64,000 bases of DNA from Chloropicon primus (taxonomy: Eukaryota > Chlorophyta > Chloropicophyceae > Chloropicales > Chloropicaceae). The notes below the pieces were generated by a model, which was not told the DNA's origin, did not search any database, and worked only from the letters and a program-made list of their open reading frames with translations. Shown here one piece after another: positions 45,778 to 54,995 of this stretch (its first letter is position 1; each line of letters starts with the position of its first letter). The translations under genes and the position numbers were made by a program. Location of the stretch: NCBI GenBank assembly GCA_023205875.1, contig CP060773.1:353211-417210 (forward strand). Reading direction: 5' to 3'.

Positions 45778-46830
45778 TTTGGCAAACAATTCTCTTCACA
45801 GACTCTGACATGAATTGCGACCAAACCACACCACACGAAACAGTGTCAGGCGTTATCAAACACACAAAACACAAACCAAAGGCTTCTCTGTCTGTCTCTG
45901 TCTCTCTGTCTCTCTGTCTCTCTGTCTCTCTCTGTGCCTTACCTCTGTTGGCCAGTTCTAGTCTTCCAATAAAGGACACAGTGGTCCACTCGATGAATGC
46001 TTTGCTCCTTTTAGCCTACCGCCTCCTCCCTCTTGGTCTCCCTCAAGCCAAGCCAAGCCAAGCCAAGCCAAGACCTCTGCCTCTGCCTGTGCTTCTCTCT
46101 CTCTCTCTCTGTTTGTTGCTGGCGAGTCCAACCCAACCAATGAATGACACAATTATATCAATCCAATGGGAAGGGAAGCGTTGGTCCTAAAGCCAAAGCC
46201 AAAGCCAATAATGGTCTCCTCCTCCTCCTCCCTCTCTCTCTCTCTCCTGCCTCTTCCTGTCTCCTCTCCTCTCTTCAACCCTCTGCTTCACCCTCTCCTT
46301 CACCTCCATTGGTCAAAGTTCCCATTATCTTAATCAAAGCCAAGATAGCATGAGATTATATTATAGTGTACACCGTACACTCAAAGATCCGATCTTGGAA
46401 AACCAATTTCCCCAATCCTCCAACGAAGGGAGACGAGGCAGGAGAGAGAGAGGAAGGTGAGTTCGGGAAGGTGTGGGCGGCGAGGACGGAAGGAGAGGTG
46501 TCCGATGACGGTTTAAGGCGATTCCTCGTCTCTTTCTCTTTCGTTAGACACCTCACTCGAAACATTTGGTGACCTAGTGATGGTTTAAGACACTGAAACG
46601 TTTGCATTGTTTCTCTCCTCACGGTGGGTCGTGGTAGTGCAAGGGGAAGGAGGGGAGAGGAACGACAGGGGAGGGTTTGGATCATCGGAGAGGGAGAGGT
46701 GGGCGCATCCACACATCGACACCATCCTTTTCCCGAACGGACGGTGCTCGAGAAGGGTTTCGGTTCTCGTGTGTTGGGGGAGACGCACCGGACACGAGTT
46801 TGGTTTTGGTGCTGATTGATTGATTGATTA
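45778..46830. other. Divergent intergenic region, LC8 / NEK10-like kinase
   Basis: CTCTGT microsatellites (45890-45940), a CCAAG repeat (46045-46070) and CTCC-rich DNA. A possible leader exon of the LC8 gene ends near 45948. A shared-motif variant (46511-46556) faces the kinase gene. GATT repeats precede its ATG. Confidence 0.5.
46511..46556 (+). promoter_or_regulatory. Shared upstream motif variant before NEK10-like gene
   Basis: Plus-strand GATTCCTCGTCTCTTTCTC, TTTCG, TTAGACACCTCACTCGAAAC. It is a weaker match: the reverse strand reads GAGTGAGGTGTC then CGAAAGAGAAAGAGACG. Confidence 0.35.
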
Positions 46831-49800
46831 ATGATGGCCAGCGGTACTTCTTCTTTTTCGTCTTCCTCTTCCAAGGAGAAGAAGGAGAAGGAGTCCATGC
46901 TGGAGGCGGCCACGGGGATCATCAACATCTTGGAGAGCGGCGAGAAGCCGGACGAGGAGAAGGCAGAGAACCTCCTGGAGGTGCTCGTCGTCAAGTGCGC
47001 CAGGTGGTACGACTTCACTTTGAGGGATGACGGGGACGACTTCTTCGCGCAAGCCCTCAGCAGGTTGTTCGACGGGGTCGTCAGGAAATGGATCCTGAAA
47101 CCGAACTGGCTCAAGTGCCCGAGGGATGAGAACTACTCGTCCTCCTACTCGTCGGAGGAGAGAAAGGCGAGCAACGGGGGCTCGTCCTGCTCCCCGAGGA
47201 GCGAAAGTTACGCCCGCCCGGGGCTCCTTCTCAATGTCCTTCAGCTTGTGCGACTTTTCACGAGGGACTGCAATTACAGGAAGCAGCTCGTTTGTGACGC
47301 GGACAAGGCGGAGAGCCTGGGAACGATCGCCCAGTTCCTGGCTTGGAGATCGAGGGCCCACTTCGAGGAGAAGTGGCTTCTGCCGAGCGGGAAGGAGAGG
47401 GAGGCCATGTCCACTCCGCTGGGGCGGGAAATGCTGGTCGAGTGCGTGAGCATCGTCAGGCGGCTTGCCACGGACAAGGATCATTGCGAAGCTCTGTTCT
47501 CTACGAAAATGAAGAGCCAAGTGCAAGCGATGCGGCAGAGGCGCCAGGGGAATCAAAACAATCAGAACAATCGCAGCGACCACATGCAGGAGTTCGGCAT
47601 CGCCGGTACGCTTGCGTTGCTCTTGCACACGACGGACAACGCCATCTTGCCGCTGGCCATCGACTCGCTCACCCACATCGCAGAGAGGATGAACGACCGG
47701 ATCGACGACTGGGACGAGGCGGCGAGGGGTCCGAAGCTGTCCAGGGAGGAGAAGCTTGTCATCGTAGACACACTGAGGCACGTCTCCTGCTGCGGGATAG
47801 AAGTGATCCTGAAGATGATTGAGAGCTACTCGAGGCCGTTCAACAGGCTGGCGGCCACCCTGCTTACCACCCTCCTGTCCCTCGAGGAGGTGAGGACGCA
47901 AGTGCTCGTGGACCAGTACAAGAGCGGGAGCGGGGTTCAAAAGAAGAACAGGAAGGTCGTGGGGTCTGAGCCGATGGAGGGCGCTCCGCTCATCCAGAGG
48001 CTCGTCTCCAAGTTCTCGTACTGTGAGAGGGAGCTCTACGTGCCCATCCTGAACGTTCTCTCTGTCATCCTGCAGGAGAACTTTTTGATCTCCGATCTCC
48101 GGGATGTGGGCGGCATTCCCATCATTCTCAACTCCATCCGCACGGAAACCTTTGCGGGAAAGGGCAAGGAGGGCGACCGGTTGAGAGCCTCGATGGACTT
48201 TGTGTGTGCCGTCTCGCGATGCATTCAAGTGATGTCCATTGATGACGAGGCTTCCTACCAAGTCAAGCAGTGCAACGGCGTTTACCTCCTGGGGAGATGC
48301 CTCGTGCAGCCGTGGGACCCAGCGGATCCAGACTTCTTCCACGACAACTCCCCGTCTCTGGCTGCCAATGGGTGGAGCCAGAAGGGCGGCGGGGCAGCCA
48401 ATCCGTTGACGGTGTACAACCTCGTCGAAGCGTCGAGGGTCCACCTCGCGAGGGCCCACGTCCTGAGAGCGCTGCGTTACATTTTCAGCTCGGAGAGAAA
48501 CAGGGACATCTTCAAGAAGCTGATGCCACCGGACTTCTTCTCCGCGTTCATTGACGTTGGCCACTACCAAGAATCGCTCAAGCCGTACTTGAGGCTGGCG
48601 GAGTTGATGCACGAGAGCGAGGTGGTTCGATCCAAGGACCAACCCAGGGAAGAGGCGGGACCCGGTGACGACGGCGCGGCGGTCGCGGGGGCGGTTCCCC
48701 CCTCCTCGGCCGAGGACAGCGGCCTGAACAACCTGCAGTCCCCACGGATCACTCACTGGACCCGCGTGGCTCTCAAGGAAATCGACAAGAATTCTCAGAA
48801 CGACATCGTCAAGATCGTGAACGGGTACCACTTCGTCGAGCTCCTGGGCAAGGGGGCCTTCGGCAGCGTCTACAAGGCGAGGAAGAAGGGGTTCTCTGCC
48901 CACGAGGAGAAGATTTGCGCAGTGAAAGAGCTGGCGCTGGAGGACGTTCACATCTTTGGTGCCACCAAGAAGGAGCAGGAGGAGGCCAAGGCCGCCATCG
49001 CGGAGGAGATGAAGATCCTGTCGGAGATGGATCACCCCGGGATCGTGCATTACTACGAGAGCTTTGAGAAAGATGGCAAGGTCTACATCGCCATGGAGTA
49101 CGCCGGAGGCATGAGTCTCGAGGATCGGATCAGGAGCCTGGAGGCAAGAAACCAGAGATCGAGCGAGACGGAAGTGTGGCAGATCCTGACCCAGCTCTGC
49201 CTTGCCTTGAGGTACATGCACCAGGACAAGGAGATCGTGCACAGGGACCTGACCCCGGCGAACATCATCATCTCCCTCGGGAACGACATCGTGACGGTCG
49301 GCGAGGCTTCCTCTGACCAGCCCCTGACCGTGAGGATCACGGATTTCGGGTACGCCAAGCGCAAGGAGGAGGGAGGCTTCGTCATGCGGTCTTTGGTGGG
49401 GACCATCACCTTCTGTTGTCCAGAGATCGTGCAGCACCAGGTCTACACGGACAAGGCTGATGTTTGGTCGCTGGGGTGCATCTTGTACAACGTCATGCTC
49501 CTCAAGCCGCCGTTCTCGGCCTCGAACATTTTTAACATCGCGCAGAAGATCGTGGAGGGCCAGTTCGACCCCCCCATCGAGTCGGACAAGGTCCCTTGGT
49601 ATTCCTCGGAGCTCAAGCGGCTGGTCGGTCGGATGCTCACCGTGGACCCGGAGAAGAGGCCGAGCATTGGTGAGATCATCGTGGAGATCTCCTCCCGCGT
49701 TGCCCGGGAGACCGACTCGATGCGGTCCAAGATCAGGCTGCTGGAGGAGGAGATTCACATGGAGCGCAAGTACTTTGTGAGGGAGAAGAGAATCGCCATG

Positions 49801-50409
49801 AAGACCCAGAACGCACTGGAGAAGGCCAACTCGGCCTCGTCCATCAGCTCCATCATGGGCTTGGAGGACGGCTCGCTGTTCAACGGGGCAGCCTCTTACG
49901 GCAACACCGTCGCTGCTGGCGCTGGAAGCAACATCAGCGCGAACGGGGACCTGGAGTCACCAAAGCTCGTCCCGCTGAGTCAGTCCATGGCTGCAAAGGC
50001 TCCGTTGAACCTGCAGCCAAACATCGGCAAGCTCTCCACCTTGTCCACGCTGTCCAACGCCCCCGGCCAGTCCACCAAGACGAAGATCAGCATCCCCCAG
50101 AGGAATTTGCGGGTTCTCACGGACCCCGTGATCGACATGCTCACGCAGGTGCACAAGCTCATGCTCGTCGCCCAGCTTCCGCCGTCTTTGGATCTCCACG
50201 CGGACGGGAGGAGGCAGTTCTTGCAGCGGGTTCATCTCCACCTCTTCGCCTCGGATCAGAGGGCCGGCGCCATCAAGGCTCACCTCGCGAAACTTGTGGA
50301 GCAGAGTGAGGATCCCATCGATGGCTTGGGTCTGCACGAGACTATTTCGTACGCCCACGTGCACACCATGCTCGAGGACATCTTAAAGGAAACCAATATC
50401 CGTTATTAA
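46831..50409 (+). CDS. NEK10-like kinase with N-terminal armadillo-type repeats
   Basis: Single exon, 1192 residues. Residues ~70-620 are helical with armadillo-like repeats (QLVRLFTRDCNYRKQLVCD, LLHTTDNAILPLAIDSLTHI, LLTTLLSLEEVRTQVLVD). The kinase spans about 667-935: LLGKGAFGSVYKARKK, AVKELALED, MDHPGIVHYYESFE, IVHRDLTPANIII (about 803; the HRDLTP spelling is typical of NEK10), ITDFGYAKRK, GTITFCCPEIVQ and KADVWSLGCILYNVML. An IIVEISSRVARETDSMRSKIRLLEEE coiled coil follows, then a Ser/Asn-rich link and a final helical domain. Arm repeats plus NEK kinase plus coiled coil is the NEK10 plan; in animals NEK10 acts in motile cilia and DNA-damage checkpoint control. With LC8 next door this hints at flagellar or cell-cycle use, which is inference. 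Confidence 0.88.
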   Translation: MMASGTSSFSSSSSKEKKEKESMLEAATGIINILESGEKPDEEKAENLLEVLVVKCARWYDFTLRDDGDDFFAQALSRLFDGVVRKWILKPNWLKCPRDENYSSSYSSEERKASNGGSSCSPRSESYARPGLLLNVLQLVRLFTRDCNYRKQLVCDADKAESLGTIAQFLAWRSRAHFEEKWLLPSGKEREAMSTPLGREMLVECVSIVRRLATDKDHCEALFSTKMKSQVQAMRQRRQGNQNNQNNRSDHMQEFGIAGTLALLLHTTDNAILPLAIDSLTHIAERMNDRIDDWDEAARGPKLSREEKLVIVDTLRHVSCCGIEVILKMIESYSRPFNRLAATLLTTLLSLEEVRTQVLVDQYKSGSGVQKKNRKVVGSEPMEGAPLIQRLVSKFSYCERELYVPILNVLSVILQENFLISDLRDVGGIPIILNSIRTETFAGKGKEGDRLRASMDFVCAVSRCIQVMSIDDEASYQVKQCNGVYLLGRCLVQPWDPADPDFFHDNSPSLAANGWSQKGGGAANPLTVYNLVEASRVHLARAHVLRALRYIFSSERNRDIFKKLMPPDFFSAFIDVGHYQESLKPYLRLAELMHESEVVRSKDQPREEAGPGDDGAAVAGAVPPSSAEDSGLNNLQSPRITHWTRVALKEIDKNSQNDIVKIVNGYHFVELLGKGAFGSVYKARKKGFSAHEEKICAVKELALEDVHIFGATKKEQEEAKAAIAEEMKILSEMDHPGIVHYYESFEKDGKVYIAMEYAGGMSLEDRIRSLEARNQRSSETEVWQILTQLCLALRYMHQDKEIVHRDLTPANIIISLGNDIVTVGEASSDQPLTVRITDFGYAKRKEEGGFVMRSLVGTITFCCPEIVQHQVYTDKADVWSLGCILYNVMLLKPPFSASNIFNIAQKIVEGQFDPPIESDKVPWYSSELKRLVGRMLTVDPEKRPSIGEIIVEISSRVARETDSMRSKIRLLEEEIHMERKYFVREKRIAMKTQNALEKANSASSISSIMGLEDGSLFNGAASYGNTVAAGAGSNISANGDLESPKLVPLSQSMAAKAPLNLQPNIGKLSTLSTLSNAPGQSTKTKISIPQRNLRVLTDPVIDMLTQVHKLMLVAQLPPSLDLHADGRRQFLQRVHLHLFASDQRAGAIKAHLAKLVEQSEDPIDGLGLHETISYAHVHTMLEDILKETNIRY

Positions 50410-50942
50410 TAAGTCCAAAATCCTTCGTTCCCGATGACAAATCATTCGAAATAGACCCCCTGTCTGTCAGTCAGTCAGTCAGTCAGTCATCACGAGAACT
50501 CCAAAGCCAAAGCCTCTCTCTCTCTCTCTCTCTCTCTCTGGCCTGTCTGCGTGTATCCCTCCATCCTTCCTGTTCCCCTCCACCATCATCATCTCATCAA
50601 CATCTCCTTCTGATCTGCTGCAGCTGGTGCTTGTGAGTGAGTGATCAAGTGAGGCTACCTTGGAAAGAGGAAGAGACAATGTACCCGTCCCTCCCTCCTC
50701 CTGCCCCCTTTCATCACCATCATCATCATCAACATCTCCTTCTGATCTGCTGCAGCTGGTGCTTGTGAGTGAGTGATCAAGTGAGGCTACCTTGGAAAGA
50801 GGAAGGGACAATGTACCCGTCCCTCCCTCCTCCTGCCCCCTTTCATCATCATCATCATCAACATCTCCTTCTGATCTGCTGCAGCTGGTGCTTTTTCTTC
50901 CGGCAGTTTCCGTTTTCCGTTTTCAGTGGTTTGTGCTTCGCG
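50410..50942 (+). repeat. 133-base tandem repeat, intergenic
   Basis: Two full copies and a partial third (about 50590-50893) contain CATCATCATC, TGATCTGCTGCAGCTGGTGC, GATCAAGTGAGGCTACC, TTGGAAAGAGGAAG and TACCCGTCCCTCC. The motif-bearing parts start at 50643 and 50776. A TCAG tetranucleotide run is at 50466-50488. No gene seen in this gap. Confidence 0.85.
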
Positions 50943-51219
50943 ATGGAGCAGCGGCGAGGAGGAGGAGACTATGTGGAGCTTGAGGTCATCGAGGACGGAA
51001 CCACGAGGGGATCCTCGACCCACGCCACCTCTGGCCAAGAGGAATCCACCTCTCAGGTCCTGAGAAGGAGAAGGTTTCACTGGCCATCACCTGCCTTCCT
51101 CCTTTTGGCGTTTGTCTTGGCCATGGCATCCTTTCTCTTTGGCACAGCGCTGAGGACGAGCGACGGAGGAATCAAGAGAACAAAGGTAAACACGATGTCG
51201 ATGCCGATGGCGCACCGCT

Positions 51220-51293
<74 letters not shown>

Positions 51294-52825
51294 GCGATGG
51301 CTCGGCTACCTTTGGGTTGATGTTGTTGTGGAAACTCAGCTGCTGACTTGTCTCTCGATTTGATTTGGTGTTGGGATGGCTTGGGCGAAAGGTTTACCGT
51401 GGCTCTGATGGAGGGTCCATTGCTCTTCCGGAGACTTACGTGCGTCCTCTGGTCATTGGACACAGGGGATCCTGCGGCATGCTGCCAGAACACACCCTAG
51501 AAGGATACAAGCTGGTGAGTCTCGTGTTTGGTTCCTCCATCCATCCATCCAACAGCCAACCATCATCCGAGACAAAGTAGACTGATTTTGTTTTCTTTTT
51601 GGTTTGGTTCGATAGGCGATGAAGCAGCATGCGGATTGCATTGAGTGTGACGTGATCTTGACCAAAGATGGTGTCCCCATCTGCAGGCACGACCTGACTT
51701 TGGAGCAAACGACGGATGTGGCTTCGAGGCCGGAGTTCGACCACAAGAGGACGACGAGGGATGTTGAGGGGGAGACGACGACGGGTTGGTTTGCCGTCGA
51801 CTTCACGTTGGATGAGCTCAAGCAGCTGAGGGCATTGCAGAGGTTGGATTTCAGGGACCCCAATTACGACGGACTGTTTCAGGTTGCGACCCTCCAGGAG
51901 CAGATCGATCTTGTCAAGGAGAACAGCGGCGACGGCGGCGACGTGGATGTCTTGAGCGGTCACGATGACGAGGCGGCCAGTTGGCACCTGAAGCTTTTGA
52001 ATTACTTCATGAAGTTTTGGGGGTACTCTTCCGAGGACAAGGACAAGGGGACAGATCAAGGCCACCACCACCACACTCCGAAGACTTGTCTCTACCCAGA
52101 GTTGAAGAGCACCACGTGGCACAACTCTTTGGGCATGTGGGGAGGGAAGCGGTCCGAGGACATCATTCTCGATGTTCTGGAGAAGAACGGTTACAAGACG
52201 AAAGACGACAATATTTATTTGCAGTCCTTTGAGACGCTCGACTTGGAATACGTGCACAAGAAATCTTCCTTGAAGCTCATCCAGCTCATCGGTGCCCCTG
52301 ACGTGGTTCAGTGGTGAGTGCGCGCGCGATCCCTGCGCTCCCGTTTCCTCTGCTATGTTATTTTGTTTTGGAGGGGGTCTGACTTTGCTCTCCTTCTCTC
52401 ACCCTCTCTCTCTCTCTCTGCCTGCCTCCAGGGACACGAAGAGGCCGTACGAGGAGCTCATGTCCGAGAAAGGTATTTCTGAGATCGCAAAGTACGCCTT
52501 TGCGGTTTCGCCGAGCAAGAACGACATATGTGAGAAGAACACGACGACGGGCTATATCGATGCCAGCTCCGTCGCCAAGGGCAGATCCTGGGTGGAAATG
52601 ATCCACTCCAAGGGTCTCCTGGTCCACCCTTGGGTTCTGAGGGACGAGGACCGGTACCTGGCGTGGAACTACGGGCAGGACGCTTACAACGAGTACACCA
52701 TGTTCATCAGGGACGTTGGCGTGGACGGCTTTTTCACCGACTTTCCTGCCACGGCTTCCAACTACATCCGCTTGTTCGAGCTGGACCTCGCCTACCAATC
52801 ATCCCACAAGGAAAAGCTCCCTTGA
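50943..52825 (+). CDS. Glycerophosphodiester phosphodiesterase, membrane-anchored
   Basis: Four exons, 50943-51185, 51392-51514, 51616-52313 and 52432-52825, join to 485 residues; donors are GTAAAC, GTGAGT, GTGAGT. A cytosolic tail with RRRRFHWPS precedes one membrane span at about 49-69 (AFLLLAFVLAMASFLFG), so the catalytic domain faces lumen or outside. It begins LVIGHRGSCGMLPEHTLEGY (catalytic HRG and metal-binding Glu), then DCIECDVILTKDGVPICRHD, and ends with LLVHPWVLRD and VDGFFTDFPATASNY. The enzyme releases glycerol-3-phosphate and an alcohol from deacylated phospholipids; in algae this is linked to phosphate scavenging. The insertion with GDGGDVDVLSGHDDEAAS is atypical. Intron 1 contains a ~65-base CT run. 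Confidence 0.9.
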
Positions 52826-53447
52826 CGCGGACAAACACACACACACACAGTTTTGTTGAATGAATCGTCTGTCACAATCAAAATTAGGAACAACGCATCG
52901 CCCCTCCCCGCCCCCTTCTTCTTGTCCCAGCAAGTGAGAAGAGTTCTAGTGTGCTGCTTTTCAAGTGAAAGACACAATGCATCGATCACTCCCTCCATGA
53001 CTCCTCCGCCTCCTCCATCATCATCCATCCATCCTCCTCTCTCTAGGGAACGAAACTGGGCGAGTCAGGCTTCCTTGGAAAGAGCAAGAGATCATGTGCC
53101 CATCCATCCTCCCCTCCCCTCACATCATCATCATCAAATCATCATCCAACCATCCATCCTCCCCTCTCCTCCTCCTCCTCCTCCTCCTCCTCATCATCAT
53201 CCATCCTCCTCTCTCTAGGGAACGAAACTGGGCGAGTCAGGCTTCCTTGGAAAGAGCAAGAGATCATGTGCCCATCCACCCCCCCTCCCCTCACATCATC
53301 ATCATCAAATCATCATCCAACCATCCATCCTCCCCTCCCCTCATCACATCATCATCAAATCATCATCCATCCTCCTCTGATTTATTTTGACCGTTAGCTT
53401 CTCTTTTGAAAAAAAAAAAAATAAATAAACGACAGACGAAACGACGA

Positions 53448-53494
<47 letters not shown>

Positions 53495-53505
53495 GACGAG
53501 TGAAG
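52826..53505. repeat. Intergenic with 172-base tandem duplication
   Basis: A unit containing CTCTCTAGGGAACGAAACTG, GGGCGAGTCAGGCTTCC, TTGGAAAGAGCAAGAG and ATCATCATCC tracts occurs at about 53037 and 53209. Each copy carries a variant of the shared upstream motif. Pure CATC, A- and GAC-microsatellites fill the remainder up to the ATG at 53506. No gene seen. Confidence 0.8.
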
Positions 53506-54951
53506 ATGAGGCGCATGACGCTGGAGGAGTACGAGGAGGAGGAAAGGGCCTTGGGTTCCGTCTTGAGGAAAAACACAACAACAACAACAACAACAACAAC
53601 GGAGAGGAGAGGCAGGAAGAAGAAGAAGAAGAAGGATAACACCACCACCAACAACAACAACACCAACAACAACAACAACATGAATGATGGTGTTGTCCTT
53701 CTTGCGGAGAGGTTCGAGAACGAGCTCGTCGAGTACAACAACAACAACAACAACAAGCAGAAGCTTCATCCTCATGCTCATGCTCATGCTCAAGCTCCTG
53801 CTCATGGCGAGGGTGTTGGTGTGGATGAGGTGGAGCATGGGAAGAGAGCAGCAGCAGCGGTGGCGGTGGCAGGCGCCTCGTCGTCGTTTTGTTTGTCCCA
53901 AGGGGATTGGGAGTGTGGAAGGAACAGGAGTTTGTCGTGGTCCAGGAGTATGGAGAGGGCGAGGTACCTGGAGAGTGAGCACAAGAGAAGCACGATGAGG
54001 GTGAGGGAGGCAGAGACGAGGAAGAAGTTGTTCCTGATGAAGTTGAAGCACGAGGCCAAGGTGGAGGACCTCGGGGAGCTCGAGAGGGAAAGGAGTCTGA
54101 GCCGAAAGGCGATGGCGTCCGTCCTGGAGGAGAAGAAGAGGGCGAGGGAGGAGAAGGAGAAGGCAGAGAGGAGGTTGAGGGAGATGAGGGAGGAAGTCAG
54201 GCAGGAGAGGCAGCAGAAGGAGAACCTGTACACAATCATCCAATCGCAGCAGCAGGAGCAGCGACGGAGCAGGAAGCAAAGGAAAGCGCCCGAGCCTTCG
54301 CCTTCGCTGCCGGCCTCGCCCGAGGAGGACCGCGAGACCCGCCCGTCGAGGGGAAACGAAAGTGTGGGGACCCCGAAGAACCACAAGGTTCAGCTGAGGC
54401 AGAGGGTCGTGCCGCTGAAGGAGGTGGAGGAGAGGAGCCGGGGCAGATCCAGGCAGCGGGTGGAAGAGGCCAGCACGAGCTCTGGCGCGAGCGCCGAGAG
54501 AGCTTCCGGGGGGAAGAAGGGGGTCGTCGACCTGACCGTGCCTTACCAGCCTCCTCAGGCCAAGAGCGAGGCCGCCAAGTCCGTCAGAGCCGTCCTCGAA
54601 AGGAAGCGCAAGGAGGAAAAGGAGAAGCAACCTCTGGGCGTTGTGAAGCTGGAGGACGTTGACAAAAAGCTTAGCGAGTGCGAAAGGAACGACAAGCTCG
54701 CGAAGAGGAAGACCAAGGACTCCGCAAACAAGGCCGGCGCCTTTGCTGACAAGAGCAACACGGCCCCAAACACGAAGAAGATCGAGCAGGCTGCCTCCGC
54801 GGCGGCGGGGGAGGGCACCAAGGCTGACGCCACCAAGAGGAAGTTTCAGATGCAGAGCAATGGCTGGTCCGGCACGTCGTGCTTGAGCGCGCTCCCTCCG
54901 AACCTCCTTTTCGGAGAGAACTTCAGGGTTCCCAAACTCCTGAAGAAGTAA
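53506..54951 (+). CDS. Low-complexity, charged coiled-coil protein, unknown
   Basis: Single exon, 481 residues from ATG 53506 (MRRMTLEEYEEEE). The first third is encoded by microsatellites: ACA/ACC runs of Thr, AAC runs of Asn, a GAAGAAG run of Lys and a CATGCTCATGCT stretch giving HAHAHAQ. Between them lies MNDGVVLLAERFENELVEY. Residues ~190-260 are strongly charged and helical (REAETRKKLFLMKLKHEAK, EKKRAREEKEKAERRLREM), a probable coiled coil. Further basic/acidic disordered sequence ends with MQSNGWSGTSCLSALPPNLL then FGENFRVPKLLKK, which looks like a conserved terminal motif. No catalytic domain seen; the basic character suggests a nuclear or RNA-associated protein but that is a guess. 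Ends 44 bases from SEC15. Confidence 0.7.
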   Translation: MRRMTLEEYEEEERALGSVLRKNTTTTTTTTTERRGRKKKKKKDNTTTNNNNTNNNNNMNDGVVLLAERFENELVEYNNNNNNKQKLHPHAHAHAQAPAHGEGVGVDEVEHGKRAAAAVAVAGASSSFCLSQGDWECGRNRSLSWSRSMERARYLESEHKRSTMRVREAETRKKLFLMKLKHEAKVEDLGELERERSLSRKAMASVLEEKKRAREEKEKAERRLREMREEVRQERQQKENLYTIIQSQQQEQRRSRKQRKAPEPSPSLPASPEEDRETRPSRGNESVGTPKNHKVQLRQRVVPLKEVEERSRGRSRQRVEEASTSSGASAERASGGKKGVVDLTVPYQPPQAKSEAAKSVRAVLERKRKEEKEKQPLGVVKLEDVDKKLSECERNDKLAKRKTKDSANKAGAFADKSNTAPNTKKIEQAASAAAGEGTKADATKRKFQMQSNGWSGTSCLSALPPNLLFGENFRVPKLLKK

Positions 54952-54995
54952 AAAAAAAAGGTCTTTTTGTTGTTGTTTACATGAAACCAATCCGA

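Noticed and set aside
45948-46010. Coding upstream exon of the LC8 gene
   Set aside because: It would splice in frame to give LELANR-ELFAKMQ, but no ATG is present upstream in that frame, so it is mentioned only as a possible leader exon.
4326-46556. Shared motif as an introner-type intron
   Set aside because: Copies lie outside coding frames and lack GT...AG boundaries; they track gene starts instead.
46828-49758. Very long open frame (about 976 codons) antisense to the NEK10-like kinase
   Set aside because: It mirrors the codon bias of the sense gene, has a His/Arg/Leu-rich unnatural composition, and no domain; the sense strand has a full kinase.
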